The notes under the pieces: generated by a model
What the model saw: the letters and a program-made list of their open reading frames with translations, nothing else
What the model was told of the DNA's origin: nothing
The model's database searches: none
DNA from: Mycoemilia scoparia
Taxonomy: Eukaryota > Kickxellomycota > Kickxellomycetes > Kickxellales > Kickxellaceae
DNA: 64,000 bases
Reading direction: 5' to 3'
Assembly: GCA_027575805.1 (NCBI GenBank)
Contig: JANBPU010000012.1
Span: 1 to 64,000 of the forward strand
In this document: piece after piece, positions 1 through 12,061 of the stretch
How the letters are laid out: each line of letters opens with the position of its first letter
Position numbering within the stretch: position 1 is the stretch's first letter
Made by a program: the position numbers and the translations under genes

Positions 1-259
1 AGCTGACATCTGGTATTGGGCCATCTAAATTCCAACAAAACCAAGATTTTCGTAAAGTCAAAAACAGACAAGTATATTATAATATAAATGTTATCACCAG
101 GACTGCAAAACACTCATTATAATATAATGTGGTCTTCTAGGAAAGCAGGTTACAAAGCAGCCCACTATTCATTTCGGACAAGCTTTAGCTCACAATAGCC
201 CAATAAGCCACTGAAAAGACTCTATTATAAAATAGGCACATCTATTTTTTGGCAGTGTT

Positions 260-3200
260 TTATGGTTTTACTATTTTCCCAATGCTGCCAAACATATTGT
301 TCCACTCGACATACTCTTGGAGATCCTTGTCGCTCACACTTGCACGTACTATACAATAGTCAAGGCTTAATATAGAATGCATTGTATATGTGTGTCTGTA
401 TGTATATAAATTGAATGTTTGGATGTTGACTTACCTTGAGTCATTGCATCAATAAAGTCATCATAGTTTATTGGTCTGACATCATCAGCTGTTTTCAAAA
501 AATACTGCCAGTATAAATATATGTGTATCGTTTTGCATATTTGGGATTCGGAAAACACAGGTACCTTACCATTGATGTTGCGTATATCGGTAATAGACCT
601 TATAGGTCCTAGGGCCGCCTCTAAAGGTATATAAAATACGGTGCATAAGATTTTTCTATTCAACTAATAAGTCAAATATTTATTAAAAGTCTACTATGTC
701 TTACCACGACACAACCCATCCATATCTGATCCGGAATACCCATCAGCTCTTTCGCAGATTGAGACAATGTCGCTCTCTGTCAACTCGTTTTTCTGCTTCT
801 TGAGGAGATTCTTCATTAGAGCTACCCTTCCTCCCATATCAGGCAGGGGGATATAGAACCTTTTCCGAAAGCGACGTCCTTATTAGGTGAACATCAAATA
901 TATTAGAATGCTGAATTGTTTAAAAGGCGGTACATGTATACTAAAGCACTTACTCGCCGCCTCATCAATTTCTTGTGGACTATAGTCAAGTATCCATATA
1001 TTAGCCTTGGGTCCAACATATATATGTATATGATACATTTATTTCCAACTTACCGATTAGTTGCTCCAATTATGAGAATCCTGTCCTCTTCAGCCGTTGT
1101 TCCGCATCCATCCTATGGTTGTAATAAAAAGAAAGATTTTAAGGTCTGGTTTTAAAACAGAAAAAGGCGGATAGCTATGTCTGCACTTACAAATTGAATG
1201 AGAAATTCTGTTTTTATCCTTCGAGAAGCCTCATTTTCCCCATCAGTTCTTTGAGTAAGCAGAGAATCAATCTAATATTCAACACAGACATTAGTACTCA
1301 GTTAAAGCTAATAAAATATATACAAATATAGAATAGTATAAGATATCATACCTCGTCAATAAATATGACAGCTGGTTGATGGCACCTTGCTACGGCAAAT
1401 AGAGCCCTAACCTAATAACGTAAAATTCAGTCATGATACTTTGGGTGATTTATAGACAAATAAACATTGCATGTGTTCTTTTTGCTATTATACTTGCCAT
1501 CTTTTCGCCTTCACCAACCCATTTCGATGTAAGCGATGAAGAGCTGATGCTGAAGAAGGTCGCCCCAGATTGACTATATAAGTATATTATATCTAAATTA
1601 GGCATACTTGCCTATAGATCACAGGATGATATCATCTATGTTAAAAACAGTGTCTTACCTAGCAATACACTTTCCAATCAGCGTTTTTCCTAATAAATTA
1701 TAAAAAGTTCGTGATATACAGGCCGATTTCACATTTTGCTACAACATCTCTTTAAACAAAATAGCATACTTACCTGTTCCTGGTGGACCAAACAGCAAGA
1801 GCCCTTTAGGAGGTCCACGAAGCCCAGTAAATATATCGCTATTTAAACAAACAACTTTGATCAAAATCTTTTGGAAAGACTGTATAAGTCGCAACACAAC
1901 ATAAAAATGGGTCTTACGGTCGTAACATAGGCCAAATAATAATTTCTCTGATGGAATCTTTTGCGTGGTCCAATCCAGCAATATCATCCCAAGTAATGGG
2001 TATGGATTGAAACATGATCTAAATAAAATGTATTTGTTAAATTTCTATAAATTGTATATCAAATAGTGATGGGAATTTAATACAATACCTCGTTCTTTAT
2101 AGTTTCTATCATTTTTGGATCAATGTTCTTGAGTCGCTCATCGACCTCCTCATCTGGAACTTCTGGGCCTCCATCACCGCCTCCACCTCTACCAACGTTG
2201 CCCCCATTGGTATTCCTCTTGGGCCCGCTTGACTTTTCGTTATCATTGTTATTGTAATGGCTGTATATAATAAAATACAGTATTAATAATTTCATTAATA
2301 TAGTAATTTATAGCATGTAATATATAATAAATCCTTTGGCTTACCCAAGGGAGTTCTTAACATCATCAAAGTCGTCTCTGCTATCTGTTCTATTTCTCTG
2401 GAGAGGTGGGACAAAGCCCCGACGACCGGCATTTCCCAGCTGCTTTCTTCTCTTTTTGGGGTGTAGTGATGTTGACATACCACCATTTTCTTCGGTTGAA
2501 GAATAGTTTAATGAATTGCTATAATATGATCCTGCATTGCTATCGCTTACTGGAGGACCTCTTCTTTGACCAGGCATAGATAAGGCTCCATTGTTAACCA
2601 ATGAAGAAGCTGGATCATACTTTCCGGACCCAAGTCCCCCACGCACAGCATTTCTGCTATACCCGGTTGGCCTCGAAGTCTCGCCACAAGAAAACTTCTT
2701 TTTCTGCTCAATTGACCGTTGTTGAAGCCCAGTAACAAATTCTGTCTGTCTTTCATTATTACTGCTCTTGGGTGGTATAGGAGTGCTAGTTTCATTACCC
2801 TCGCTGAAATACCCACCAGCTTTTGGCTGATCCATAGAGTGTGCACCAGCACCATTGTTAATTCCCGATTCATCTGATACAGTACGCTTTGAGAATTGGC
2901 TATGGGTGGCCCTAGAACTGCTATTGGCATGCATTGTTGGACCATACATTTGAGAATTTATCTTTGGATTATTATTTGGAATGGACCTGGAAGACACTGT
3001 GGTAATCACTCCTGGGTTAACAATTGTATTTTGCGACCTTAAGGGCTGCTTCTGCTTATCATTGTCTAAATCCAAATATGCAAAAGACTTTTTGCAATTC
3101 ACAAGAATATACATTATAGTTATCCTAAGAGCACACTTTGAACCGACTAGCTTATGGAAAGAACACATATAAACAGCTTACCAATCCTTTTATGAAATCC

Positions 3201-3625
3201 TCAGTTAACCCAGTTGCTTTGGCGCTTTTTATTGCTGGTTCAACACTGCTCTTCCTTGATTTTGCCATTCTGTCAAGGTGCTTTTTAATAAATTGTTTTC
3301 GTACATCATTGGCATGTTTGTATAGCGATGGTGCTAGTTTCTGCTGCTTTAAGGCTACTTCATCAATTTCGCTAATCTGGATAGAGGTTTCGAGTATATT
3401 GTTGTGCTGGTGGCCATTTTTGTTCTTTCTGTATTCTTCGGCTGATAATCTGGCCACACTACTTGCTAATAGTTGTTGGCATAATTGGCTTCTGGACATT
3501 AGATCAGACTTGGAAAGCTTAGACTCGCCCGCCTCCCACTTTTCTAATTCAAATTCTTGGGTTTGGTAATGATGTAAAAGCGCATTTTCCCGCTCTTCTG
3601 AAGTACTCGAATCACCGGTTGCCAT
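260..3625 (-). CDS. FIGNL1: Fidgetin-like 1 AAA ATPase
   Basis: FIGNL1 is a nuclear AAA ATPase of the katanin/spastin/fidgetin group that remodels RAD51 filaments in homologous recombination. The gene has many introns. By my splice reading exon 1 is 3182-3625, exon 2 2345-3087 and exon 3 2089-2260, giving 453 residues before the ATPase domain. Residues just before that junction read FVPP followed by [18 protein letters not shown], which matches the RAD51-binding motif and linker of animal FIGNL1. The ATPase follows in short exons: WDDIAGL, then [12 protein letters not shown] with Walker A GPPGTGK (near 1775-1835), Walker B AVIFIDE (near 1350-1380), and sensor/Vps4-type C-terminus [11 protein letters not shown] (near 713-750). 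The last codons read [21 protein letters not shown], the typical FIGNL1 tail. The start at 3625 (MATGDS) was preferred over an in-frame ATG four codons upstream. Small exons in the 3' half are not all fixed. Confidence 0.88.
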
Positions 3626-4319
3626 GATTGAATACAAAAGTATAGTGTTAGATCCTCCTGATTGCTATATGCACATATTTCCAAATGTCACGAATATTTA
3701 ATCATATTTTTTATTAAAATTGCTTTATGGGTCTAGCTAAAAATGATACAATATTTATTGTTTATAACTATAATGAAGCAGGAAAATATATCATTTTCCC
3801 AATGTAATAAATATTATGTAGCCCCATAAAGGATATTTCCCAAATAGCATTCAATAATTATTCAAAACATCCAACAATTTTGCATTACATTTCATTTTGT
3901 TTAGATCTCCCATTTTTGACCAAAACCTGAAAAACATTAAAAATTAGTTACTAGTCTGATCAGCCGATCAAGCTAAAAATCTGATTATTAATTTTTTTGT
4001 AAGAGGATGAAGTGAAAAAGTGATCTCTGGTTAAGCATACTTTTTCAAAATTTTAAAAGGCTACCTGCTACTTGTTACTTGTGTTTTAATAACCTATATA
4101 TAATACCCAAAACTGATTATATAGCCATCTTCATCTCCTTTGAGAGTAAGTCAAACTATGTATGGAACTATGAATGCAATTTCACAAAGAGCCTAGTTCC
4201 AATAATATTTGAATTTGAATATTCGCATCAACAAAATATTTGAATTCGTTTTCATAGATAGTATATTGGCTTAACAAGCACCACACAATAGGAAATAAAG
4301 ATAAGATATATCAGCGACA
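3626..4319. promoter_or_regulatory. Divergent promoter, FIGNL1/UTP5
   Basis: This 694-bp AT-rich spacer lies between two gene starts facing apart, so it must hold both promoters. I see no clear TATA box or named site and no coding potential. Confidence 0.5.
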
Positions 4320-6455
4320 ATGGTAAAACGAAGTGGAAGCACCAAAAAGCCAAAGGCTCATTCGAGCGCATTGTATGATAATACAGTAATTCGGGAGAGG
4401 CCCATGTATGCCTTTGACCAGGGAAGAAAAGCAGCCGATGGCAATGTAAACTACTTGGCGCTAGTAAATCAGACCGTAGACAGACATAGGCTCCGCATTT
4501 TTGACGTTCACAACTCTGCGGCGATTGGAGAGCTTAAGGCATCGAATGATCAGGAAAAGCTAAAGAGATTTACATGTATAGAATTTGGACTGGTTCGCTC
4601 AGATGTGATCAAGGAAACAAAATCGAAAAAGAGAAAGAGTGATGCTACAAGCAAAAATCAGACCAAGACTCTTTTGGCTGCCATTGGACTACAGGATGGC
4701 TCTATTGCTTTATATTCGCCAGCACAGAACAAGATCATCAGCCAGCTTGATGGAGGCCACACAATGGCAGTGCAAGACATAACATTTGGAGAATCAGCAG
4801 ATAGAAAGCAACCCCGGTGCTGGTCCTGTGATACTACTGGAAAGATTGTCGAATGGGACTTGCTGAGCAACACAATTGTTTCTCATTTCAAGACTTCCCT
4901 TACGGGCGTCTCGCGCATCCAGATTGACAGCAAAGGAAAGAGACTTGCTGTTGCCAGTCATTCTGTAGAAATCGTTGATCTTGCCTCGAAGTCTACAAGC
5001 TGCTCGTTTACTGGTCACGGATCAAACATCACAGATTTGCTCTGGGGTCCAGGTGAAAAGTCCATCATCACTGCCGCTGGAAGCGACCGATTTGTCTATG
5101 TTTGGCCTGCTCGCGATGAAAATGACGGGAAAACGGGTGCCAAGCCAGCCGTTGCAGCTCTTGTTATGGATAGCGATGTGCTGACAATTGATGTTTCAGA
5201 CAATGGCAGCGTCATTGCAATGGTTGAGGATGGGTCTGCGGGTGTATGGTATAACATCGCATCAAAAAGTAACATAGCAAAACTTATTTCCGAAAAATCT
5301 AAAAAACCGCTATCAGAGTCACCAGATACAAAGATTGAGATCAAATCAAAGGATTCTAATGTGGTGCCAATTATCCTTGCCCGATTCTGGCAGCAAAGTG
5401 GCAGTAGCCAGAGTGCGCTGCTTGTATATGGAAACCTACTCAAGCCCGTATTTGAGACTGTTGTGCTTACAGATGAGAACAACAGCGAAAACATCCCGGC
5501 ACTAATGGAGCTTGAGCGTGATACCCAAAACAACCTACTAATGAACAATGGAAATGCCCAATCCCAGGCTGCCCAGAATTTACAAAATAGCGTCAAGACA
5601 TACGATGAGTCTCAAGCTACAGTCCTTGGTCCAATAAACATGGACCCAGTCGGTGCTAGCACTAAATCTTTGGTTCCTACCCTTGAGGATCGCATGAAGG
5701 AGATGGGCTTGATTGACCAGCCAAATAAATTGAGCTCTGAATCTGCCACTGCAGACGGGGCTATAATAGATGGACAAAAGAAAGGACCAACTCCTAAGGC
5801 CACATCCCTGGTCCGCGTGCTTGTCCAGGCCCTTCATAGTCAGGACAACCCTCTCCTTGAAACTGTCCTCTCCAACTCTTCTCGCAGCACTGTGGTTCGG
5901 GAGACTGTCAACAGGCTTCCTGCTGCCTATGTCTTGCCATTTATACAACAGCTATTCATCAGATTCCAGAGCTCCCCATTGAGAGCCAATGAACTCATCC
6001 CATGGATCAGAGCCTTGCTAATTACTCACTCGGCCTATTTGGCTTCTGTTCCACAGCTGGTCAAGCAGCTAGCTGCGTTCTACCAGGTTATCGATTCCAG
6101 ATTGAGCGTTAATAACAAACTTTTGCGTCTTCAAGGCCGTGTTGACATGTTGGAACAGCAGATTCGTGCCCGCTCGGAGCAGTCTAAGGGTCAAGGGCTA
6201 GACAGCGAAAGATCGGGTGACCAGAGCCAAGCGCTCAATGTGTATGTAGAAGGTGAGGAGGATGAAGACGAGGACACCGATATGATGGACGAGGAACACC
6301 CCATGCTAGATGGCGAATCTACTACTGATGGAAGTGACATTGGAGCTGAATGGACAGACAGATCTGAGGATGAAGACTCCGATTCTCAGGACTCTGACCG
6401 CGAAGATGATGACTCTGATGATGAATCAGCAAGTGATCTGGAACAGTTTGATTAA
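4320..6455 (+). CDS. UTP5: U3 snoRNP protein Utp5/WDR43
   Basis: Intronless 711-residue protein of the nucleolar small-subunit processome (t-UTP/UtpA complex), which acts in 18S pre-rRNA processing and rDNA transcription. Residues about 20-310 are WD40-like blades (for example GHTMAVQDITF, RCWSCDTTGKIVEWD, FTGHGSNITDLLWGPGEKSIITAAGSDRFVYVW). Residues about 493-610 form the helical Utp12 domain (SLVRVLVQALHSQDNPLLE, then LPFIQQLF and WIRALLITH). The tail from about 643 is strongly acidic with runs of Glu, Asp and Ser, as in other Utp5/WDR43 proteins. The N-terminal KRSGSTKKPK stretch is basic. Length and domain order fit the family. A Utp4/Utp12 paralogue is less likely because there is a single propeller and a short C-terminal domain. 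Confidence 0.85.
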   Translation: MVKRSGSTKKPKAHSSALYDNTVIRERPMYAFDQGRKAADGNVNYLALVNQTVDRHRLRIFDVHNSAAIGELKASNDQEKLKRFTCIEFGLVRSDVIKETKSKKRKSDATSKNQTKTLLAAIGLQDGSIALYSPAQNKIISQLDGGHTMAVQDITFGESADRKQPRCWSCDTTGKIVEWDLLSNTIVSHFKTSLTGVSRIQIDSKGKRLAVASHSVEIVDLASKSTSCSFTGHGSNITDLLWGPGEKSIITAAGSDRFVYVWPARDENDGKTGAKPAVAALVMDSDVLTIDVSDNGSVIAMVEDGSAGVWYNIASKSNIAKLISEKSKKPLSESPDTKIEIKSKDSNVVPIILARFWQQSGSSQSALLVYGNLLKPVFETVVLTDENNSENIPALMELERDTQNNLLMNNGNAQSQAAQNLQNSVKTYDESQATVLGPINMDPVGASTKSLVPTLEDRMKEMGLIDQPNKLSSESATADGAIIDGQKKGPTPKATSLVRVLVQALHSQDNPLLETVLSNSSRSTVVRETVNRLPAAYVLPFIQQLFIRFQSSPLRANELIPWIRALLITHSAYLASVPQLVKQLAAFYQVIDSRLSVNNKLLRLQGRVDMLEQQIRARSEQSKGQGLDSERSGDQSQALNVYVEGEEDEDEDTDMMDEEHPMLDGESTTDGSDIGAEWTDRSEDEDSDSQDSDREDDDSDDESASDLEQFD

Positions 6456-6833
6456 TCCCTACAAAAAGCCCCTTTATCGCCTCTGCGTTTTTCTATTTCC
6501 TTTATTAAAAACAAAATACTATTTACATAATATGTTCTAAATGGATACAAGATTAGACCACTAGCAAATATTTTCCATTTCATCTACCCAAAATTTATCT
6601 AATGGATTTGTCCTGTAATACTGAAATTGGTTGCAGAAACCCAGGACTTCCCTACAAGTAAAGCAAGTAGGCTTGCCAAGATTGATGATTTGATTATATT
6701 ATCAGCAAAAGATGATGATCAACATAATCACCTAAAAAGCTATTTATCATAGAATAAAAAAGAGCTCAAGATGAAACCATCAACAGCGTTTTGGTTGTTT
6801 TTCTTTCATTGTTTTTCTACGAATCCAGTAAAA
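6456..6833. other. Intergenic spacer
   Basis: AT-rich spacer between two plus-strand genes, holding the 3' end of UTP5 and the promoter of the next gene. No other feature seen. Confidence 0.4.
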
Positions 6834-8109
6834 ATGAGCCTAATTTACAATAGTCGCCAGGCAAGGGGTCTTTTCAATCGGCTTCCAAACCAAATTTCTA
6901 AGCGAGCATTTGCAACCATCAACAAATATGGAGCATGTAAGATAGCAAAATATACATTTATGATCCTCTAGAGGGTGTTGCATATTAGATAAATCCCGCC
7001 CACAGCATCCTTTAATCTTTTACCTTACTGTGATCCATGATGTAATAGGCAACATATCCAAAAACGCTATGCTTCGTAGTAACAAATTCAACAATGCAAA
7101 CCCAATAATCGCAAACAAGTACGAGATATATAATGGAAGGAGCATCACTGCCAAGAGCAATAAAGGTAAATAGCGCATCAAATACAAAAAGATAGATCGA
7201 AGAGCTGACAAATGCTGAGGTGATCAAGCACAATACAACAACTTGGCAAAGGACAAAACACCGAGACTGAACATAAATTAACAATCCATGTGAACCTCTG
7301 TAGCTATGAATAGATGGTATTCTAGCGAATCTGTAGAAGAGCCAGAAGCTGATGAAACATCAATTGGAGAAAAACCCGAAGGTGTCAGAGACGAGATGTG
7401 GCAGGTCTATGCTGATTGTATGGACCGACTGTCGGACATCAATGCCAAGCACTTGCTTCCTAGACAATCGACACTGGAAAACTACCTCATGAAGGTGTCA
7501 AGTCTTGAAGAGCTTGAAATTGGTGTCAAATTGATGGAACGCTGGAGGCTGTCGCCACTGGTGATGAATGAAAAGATCACACACTACTTTGTAGACGCGG
7601 CTGAGAGGGCGGGTACCCCTGAAATTGCCACCAAAGTCATCCTCGACCGCTGGAAGTACAAGCAATTCCCAACTAAGCTTTCTATGGCAAAGCTGATTAG
7701 GCTTCTCGGCACCAAGGGCAAGAAAGCAGTTCAGCTTGAGGGTGTAGAGAGCGAAACAGCAAAAGGATTGTTAAGCAGCATATACATGCTATTTGATTCA
7801 TACGAAGAGTTTGGGATTGAACAGGATGCCATGGGCTATGGCGAAACCATCGAGGCCAGCATTGATATTGGCTCTGACGAGGGCTGGAAACTTGCCGAGA
7901 GCTTGGCTAAAGAAGCAGCAGGCGAATTTAACCCGCCACGCTTAACATTTGAGGCGATACATGCCCTAAAGAGGGCGTATTCTGCCAGAGGTGACACCGA
8001 CAGCGCATTGAAGTACGCGCTACTAATTAAAGAGCACAACATCGGACAATCAAAACGCCCAGCAATACATTTTGACAAGAACGGCGAACTTTGCATGAGC
8101 TTAAAGTAG
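6834..8109 (+). CDS. Mitochondrial helical-repeat protein, unassigned
   Basis: Two exons, 6834-6936 and 7304-8109, join in frame across a 367-base intron (donor GTAAGA after GGAGCAT, acceptor TGTAG) to give about 302 residues. An in-frame ATG at 6771 would add a hydrophobic stretch, but the start at 6834 (MSLIYNSRQARGLF) gives a good mitochondrial presequence: basic, with Arg, Ser and Phe and no acidic residues up to about residue 32. The rest is predicted mostly helical, with units such as YFVDAAERAGTPEIATKVIL and ALKRAYSARGDTDSALKYAL that resemble PPR/TPR-like helix pairs. This suggests a mitochondrial ribosome-associated or RNA-related protein. I cannot assign a family; a small-subunit ribosomal protein of the mS27/PPR type is one possibility. 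The intron is longer than most introns in this window. Confidence 0.65.
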
Positions 8110-10193
8110 CTAGTCTCTACTTTTAAGGAGAATTCTAGTTGGTAGTAGATTGACACTAATTAAGAAGAGCCAAATTTGCACACACTGGCCTTGAAAACAA
8201 AAAAGATAATACATAGATAAATAAAACATTATAATAGAGGCGTACCAAAGTGTTTGTACGAGACACAACAATATTGCTTTTGACATCAGTTTTACAATAA
8301 CTCAAACAATAGAAGCATCTCCCCTAGCATAGCGATGATGTGGCGGCACTATACGGATAAAATCCAGACTGTGTGGTGGTGTTATAATAAGAAATATGTG
8401 ATATAAATGGCGAAGCTGATTGTTTGGTGATCGATTTAAAAAGGCAACATTAAAATGTAAATCAGCAACAAGTTTGAGGTGTACATTTTCTCTGAAGTGG
8501 CGCAGCTTTAGGCATCCTGGAGCTGGGCTGGGGCTTTTTCTAGGTGGTAGCAACGGCAATATAGCAGGCACCTTGGAGTTGAGCTGGACAAAATGCTGGG
8601 TCCCTAAGAGCGTTGGGCGTGAATTGGCACATGGCGGGGCCAAAGCCTGAGGACTCTGCTCTTCCTACAATGCATCTGATCACCGATGAATTTACGCCAT
8701 ATAGCGAAAGTGGTGGCAGCATGGCGGTTCATGACTTCGGAGGAAGCGAGCCAGAACTAAGCCGAGATTATCCAGAAATGGCTGTTGTTCATGGGCATGT
8801 GGCAAGCATGAGGCATTGCATTTTTTTACAAAATGGAAGGGTGGTGGGAGTGTCTGGCGCTACACAATCAAGATCCTTGGGCAATGGATATAGATTTGAA
8901 ATCAGAGCTCATGATGTAACAGGCCAGATATCGAGTGTCCCAACCCAGTCCCACCAATGTGGAACACCAGCCAGAACACACTATCGATTACGCAGATCAA
9001 ACAAGGTGCGTACTCACATAGGCAGGCGGGGAGGGCCGAAGAGCTGTAACCGTGTCTGCCGATCTCAAAGACAGGACCCAGGGCTCAGGGGTCATAGGGA
9101 AGGGCCCGCATCATGAAATGCAGAGCTTTGGCTTCTTGGGCACCTCTCCATGGATGGGGAGGAAGGCGGGACGTCGTGGGAAAGCCCAGCGCAGCGACCA
9201 GAGCCGGGGAGGAAGCAGAGGGCGATGGTTAGGGTGGGTGTGGCAAAGCAGAAGTGGTTGGTGGCGGCTGATAAAAGGTGATGATTTTGATGAAGGAAGC
9301 TTGCGGGCACAAAGCCTCCTCCATGGTCTTCCAGCATCCCCATGTGTAGTTGATCGACAATAGTCAAAACACCAGCCACTACGCGCTCAAAATCTTGTGC
9401 ATGTCTGTATGCAAGCGTGATAGGCTATACTGCGTCTCTGCATGCCAATTTCAAGCTGATGGATCGCTTTACTGTTCTGGCGGTGCCCTCCCATCATCAT
9501 CCCTGTACCGCTCACGCCCGCTGCCCTTAGCTGAAATTCTTTCCGTCGCTGATAAAGCAGCCTGTTGGCCCCGGCTAAGTCTTTCCCCATCTCACCTTCT
9601 TATTTTCCCTTGTCTTTTATAGCCCTGCAAGGAGTCCGTGTAGCTGCAACCCGCGCTCTTCTTTCCTTGGCCCCGCCTTCTATCTCCCTGCCTTCCGTCT
9701 GTACGGTACTGCGTTCTCGCTTTCGGGCTGCCTCAAAGAAGCCTTTTCATTTCCTGTTCTTTGTTTCCAGCTGCATCATACCCACCCAGCCAGCGCTGTG
9801 CCTTATCTCTTCCTTAATATCACGGGGCTGCGTAACTACTACTAACGGCTTATCAGCTAGGCGTGCTTGTGCTTCAGACCCGCATATACATCCGTTGTGC
9901 TTCTTGGTTCAAGACTGCGCGTGTGCCTGAACTGACCTCTGCCTTTCTATCCATCTCTCTGAATAACAATAACAACAATAATAATTGTCATTCCTGCTGC
10001 TGTTGATAATACTGCTGCTTTCCGTTGTTGTCCCAAAATCGTTAAATAGCCGGCTCTCCCCTATTATTCAGCACTACAAGAATCTTTCAACTTTTATAAT
10101 TTTGCCTCATTTTTGTATTTTGCTCCCGCATTATATCCCCCTCGACCCTTTTAACCGACCAGCTAGATAGGCAAAAGCACAATATCTACTATA
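8110..10193. other. Gene-free 2.1 kb region upstream of RHEB
   Basis: No convincing gene. About 8300-9400 is relatively GC-rich and purine-rich in parts, with overlapping open frames on both strands (the longest, 8613-9116 plus, lacks recognisable motifs or an ATG-led start). About 9560-10190 is markedly pyrimidine-rich on the plus strand and directly precedes the RHEB start, so it is probably promoter and 5' leader. Confidence 0.4.
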
Positions 10194-11449
10194 ATGGACA
10201 ACATCAAAGAGAGAAAGGTTGCTGTTCTAGGGCACCGCGGTGTTGGTAAGTTGTTTCTCTTCTTCGGCTCTCTATAGCCTTTCTATATATGCTCTCGCGC
10301 ATACATACATATGCCTTTCTATACCTATGCGCGCGCATACACGCTTTCTCTGATCCCCGCTGCTTCAGCATCACTCAAGAATTCCCTATACATACACACT
10401 GTTGATGTCCATAGGAAAGTCCAGTCTGGTGTTCCAATACATCGAGAATGCCTTCGTCTCGAATTATTATCCAACTATCGAAAATATAGTGGAGAAGCAA
10501 GTCGAATTTAGAGGAAGCAAGTACAATATTGCCATATACGATACTGCTGGCCAGGTATGTGTGTTTAGTTTTGCTTCTTCTTTGCTGTGCTACTCCAAGT
10601 TCTTAATTCCCCGCTTCCTTTTGCCCTCCTCCATTATTGCTGCACTTCTATGAACCATTTCAGTCAGGCTCCATGAGCTGTGCTGCTCGTATGGCTGTGT
10701 GTTGTGTTTATCTCGCTATTTTGCAACGCATAATTTCTTTGCCATGTTTACTTGCCCAGCCATTAACTTATGCACACGCGTTTGTGGTGGGTGCTCGCTC
10801 CAGCAACTCCCCACACCCCTATTGTTTGCTATTTCCAGTAATCATTCTTTTTTGGAGGAAGGAATGGGTGATCAGGGAGGCAGTTTCTTTCAATCGCGCA
10901 TTGTGCCATGTGATCTTTCCCTGATATCACATCGATCTTGCCACTGTAGCCATGTGCCCTGTGAAGAAGAAGTCCTGATAATACGTCTGTACATATCCAA
11001 CTAACTATGATGTATTTTATATATGTTTCTGTGCGTGCATTGTCTTTTTTGGATGATAGGATGAATTTTCACAGCTCAATTCTCGCTATACCGTGGGCGT
11101 ACAGGCCTTTATAGTCGTATATTCCGTAAACTCACGCGAGAGCTACGAAATGGCCATTACTATACACGATAAGCTGGTCGATCAGACTGGAAATCAGCAT
11201 GTAAACATGGTTCTGGTTGGAAACAAGACCGATCTGGCCGATTCACGGGTCGTGTCATACGACGAAGCCAAGGGTCTTGCCCAAGAGTTTGGGTGCCCAT
11301 ATATCGAATCATCCGCCAAAAATAAGGTCAATATTGAGGAAATTTTTGTCCGGGCCGCATTCCGCGAAGAGATTGAGGCTGAAGTCGCTGAGGCCAAGAA
11401 AAAAGAGGACGCACAAAAGAAGAATGGTGGTGTTTGCACCATAATGTAA
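10194..11449 (+). CDS. RHB1: Rheb-type small GTPase
   Basis: Rheb is the farnesylated Ras-family GTPase that activates TORC1 on the vacuole/lysosome and is controlled by the TSC complex. Exons 10194-10245, 10415-10554 and 11060-11449 join in frame to 193 residues. The G1 loop reads GHRGVGKS, with Arg at the position of Ras Gly12, a Rheb hallmark. Effector loop YYPTIEN, G3 DTAGQ, G4 NKTD and G5 SSAK are all intact. The C-terminus ends in a CaaX box, CTIM, for farnesylation, preceded by a Lys-rich stretch. Intron 1 (169 bases) interrupts the P-loop and intron 2 (505 bases) falls right after the DTAGQ motif; both are long for this window. A long pyrimidine-rich leader lies upstream. Confidence 0.93.
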
Positions 11450-11894
11450 TAATACCATTATTATCAATTATTCGCCAAGATCCACAAATATTACTATTAC
11501 GGGAACAACATGTACATTTCGAAGGTTTTCCTTTTGCTATTTTACATTCTCTTTCATTTATAACATTCCTCTTTAATCATGAGATTTACTCCGCACTATT
11601 TCTCTCTCTTTCTCACAGACCTTGTATACTGTTTTAAACCACACAAACACAAAGGGTCCTTTATATACTATATATCCTTTAAAAGCTTTATATCTTTATA
11701 CTTTCTCAAAGATTGACCTGTATTCTTTTTACTTTTCTCTCAGTCCTGTTGGAAACAATTTGTTAGACACACATACTCCTCTCTGTAACCTATACTGACA
11801 TCTTCTGCCAACTATTGGACCGTGATTTCTCTAACATTCTGATTAATAGAATTGGGATTCTCCATTCTTTTTTTGTAAACAAGGCTTCTTTTAT

Positions 11895-11989
11895 ATATGG
11901 GTAATAATTTTTGAAGGGTGCCAATGATTATAGGGGGCAGCAATCTCAGCCAAATGAGTGACTAGCCCTTCAAAAATAATTGCCCATAT
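11895..11989 (-). mobile_element. MITE copy 1 (short form)
   Basis: A 95-bp inverted-repeat element. The left end reads TGGGTAATAATTTTTGAAGG and the right end is its near-perfect inverse (TAATTGCCCATAT), so the terminal repeats are about 24 bp with two mismatches. The core keeps CCAATGATTATAGGGG and CAGCCAAATGAGTGAC but lacks the ACTTTTGGTGG part seen in other copies. Orientation is opposite to the reference copy at 26431. No coding capacity. Confidence 0.75.
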
Positions 11990-12033
11990 GGGTGCGAACC
12001 GCTTGATGATAAAATGCCAATTTCGTAGTTGCT

Positions 12034-12061
12034 GTAGTAGTAGTAGTAGTAGTAGTAGTAG
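12034..12061. repeat. (TAG)n microsatellite
   Basis: About nine tandem TAG units in noncoding DNA just downstream of MITE copy 1. Confidence 0.9.

Noticed and set aside
1..259. Possible gene at the left edge
   Set aside because: No frame or motif supports one; it is most likely the 3' flank of FIGNL1.
8613..9116. 167-codon plus-strand frame upstream of RHEB
   Set aside because: It does not begin with ATG, has no motif, overlaps frames on the other strand, and its second half is low-complexity and Arg-rich.
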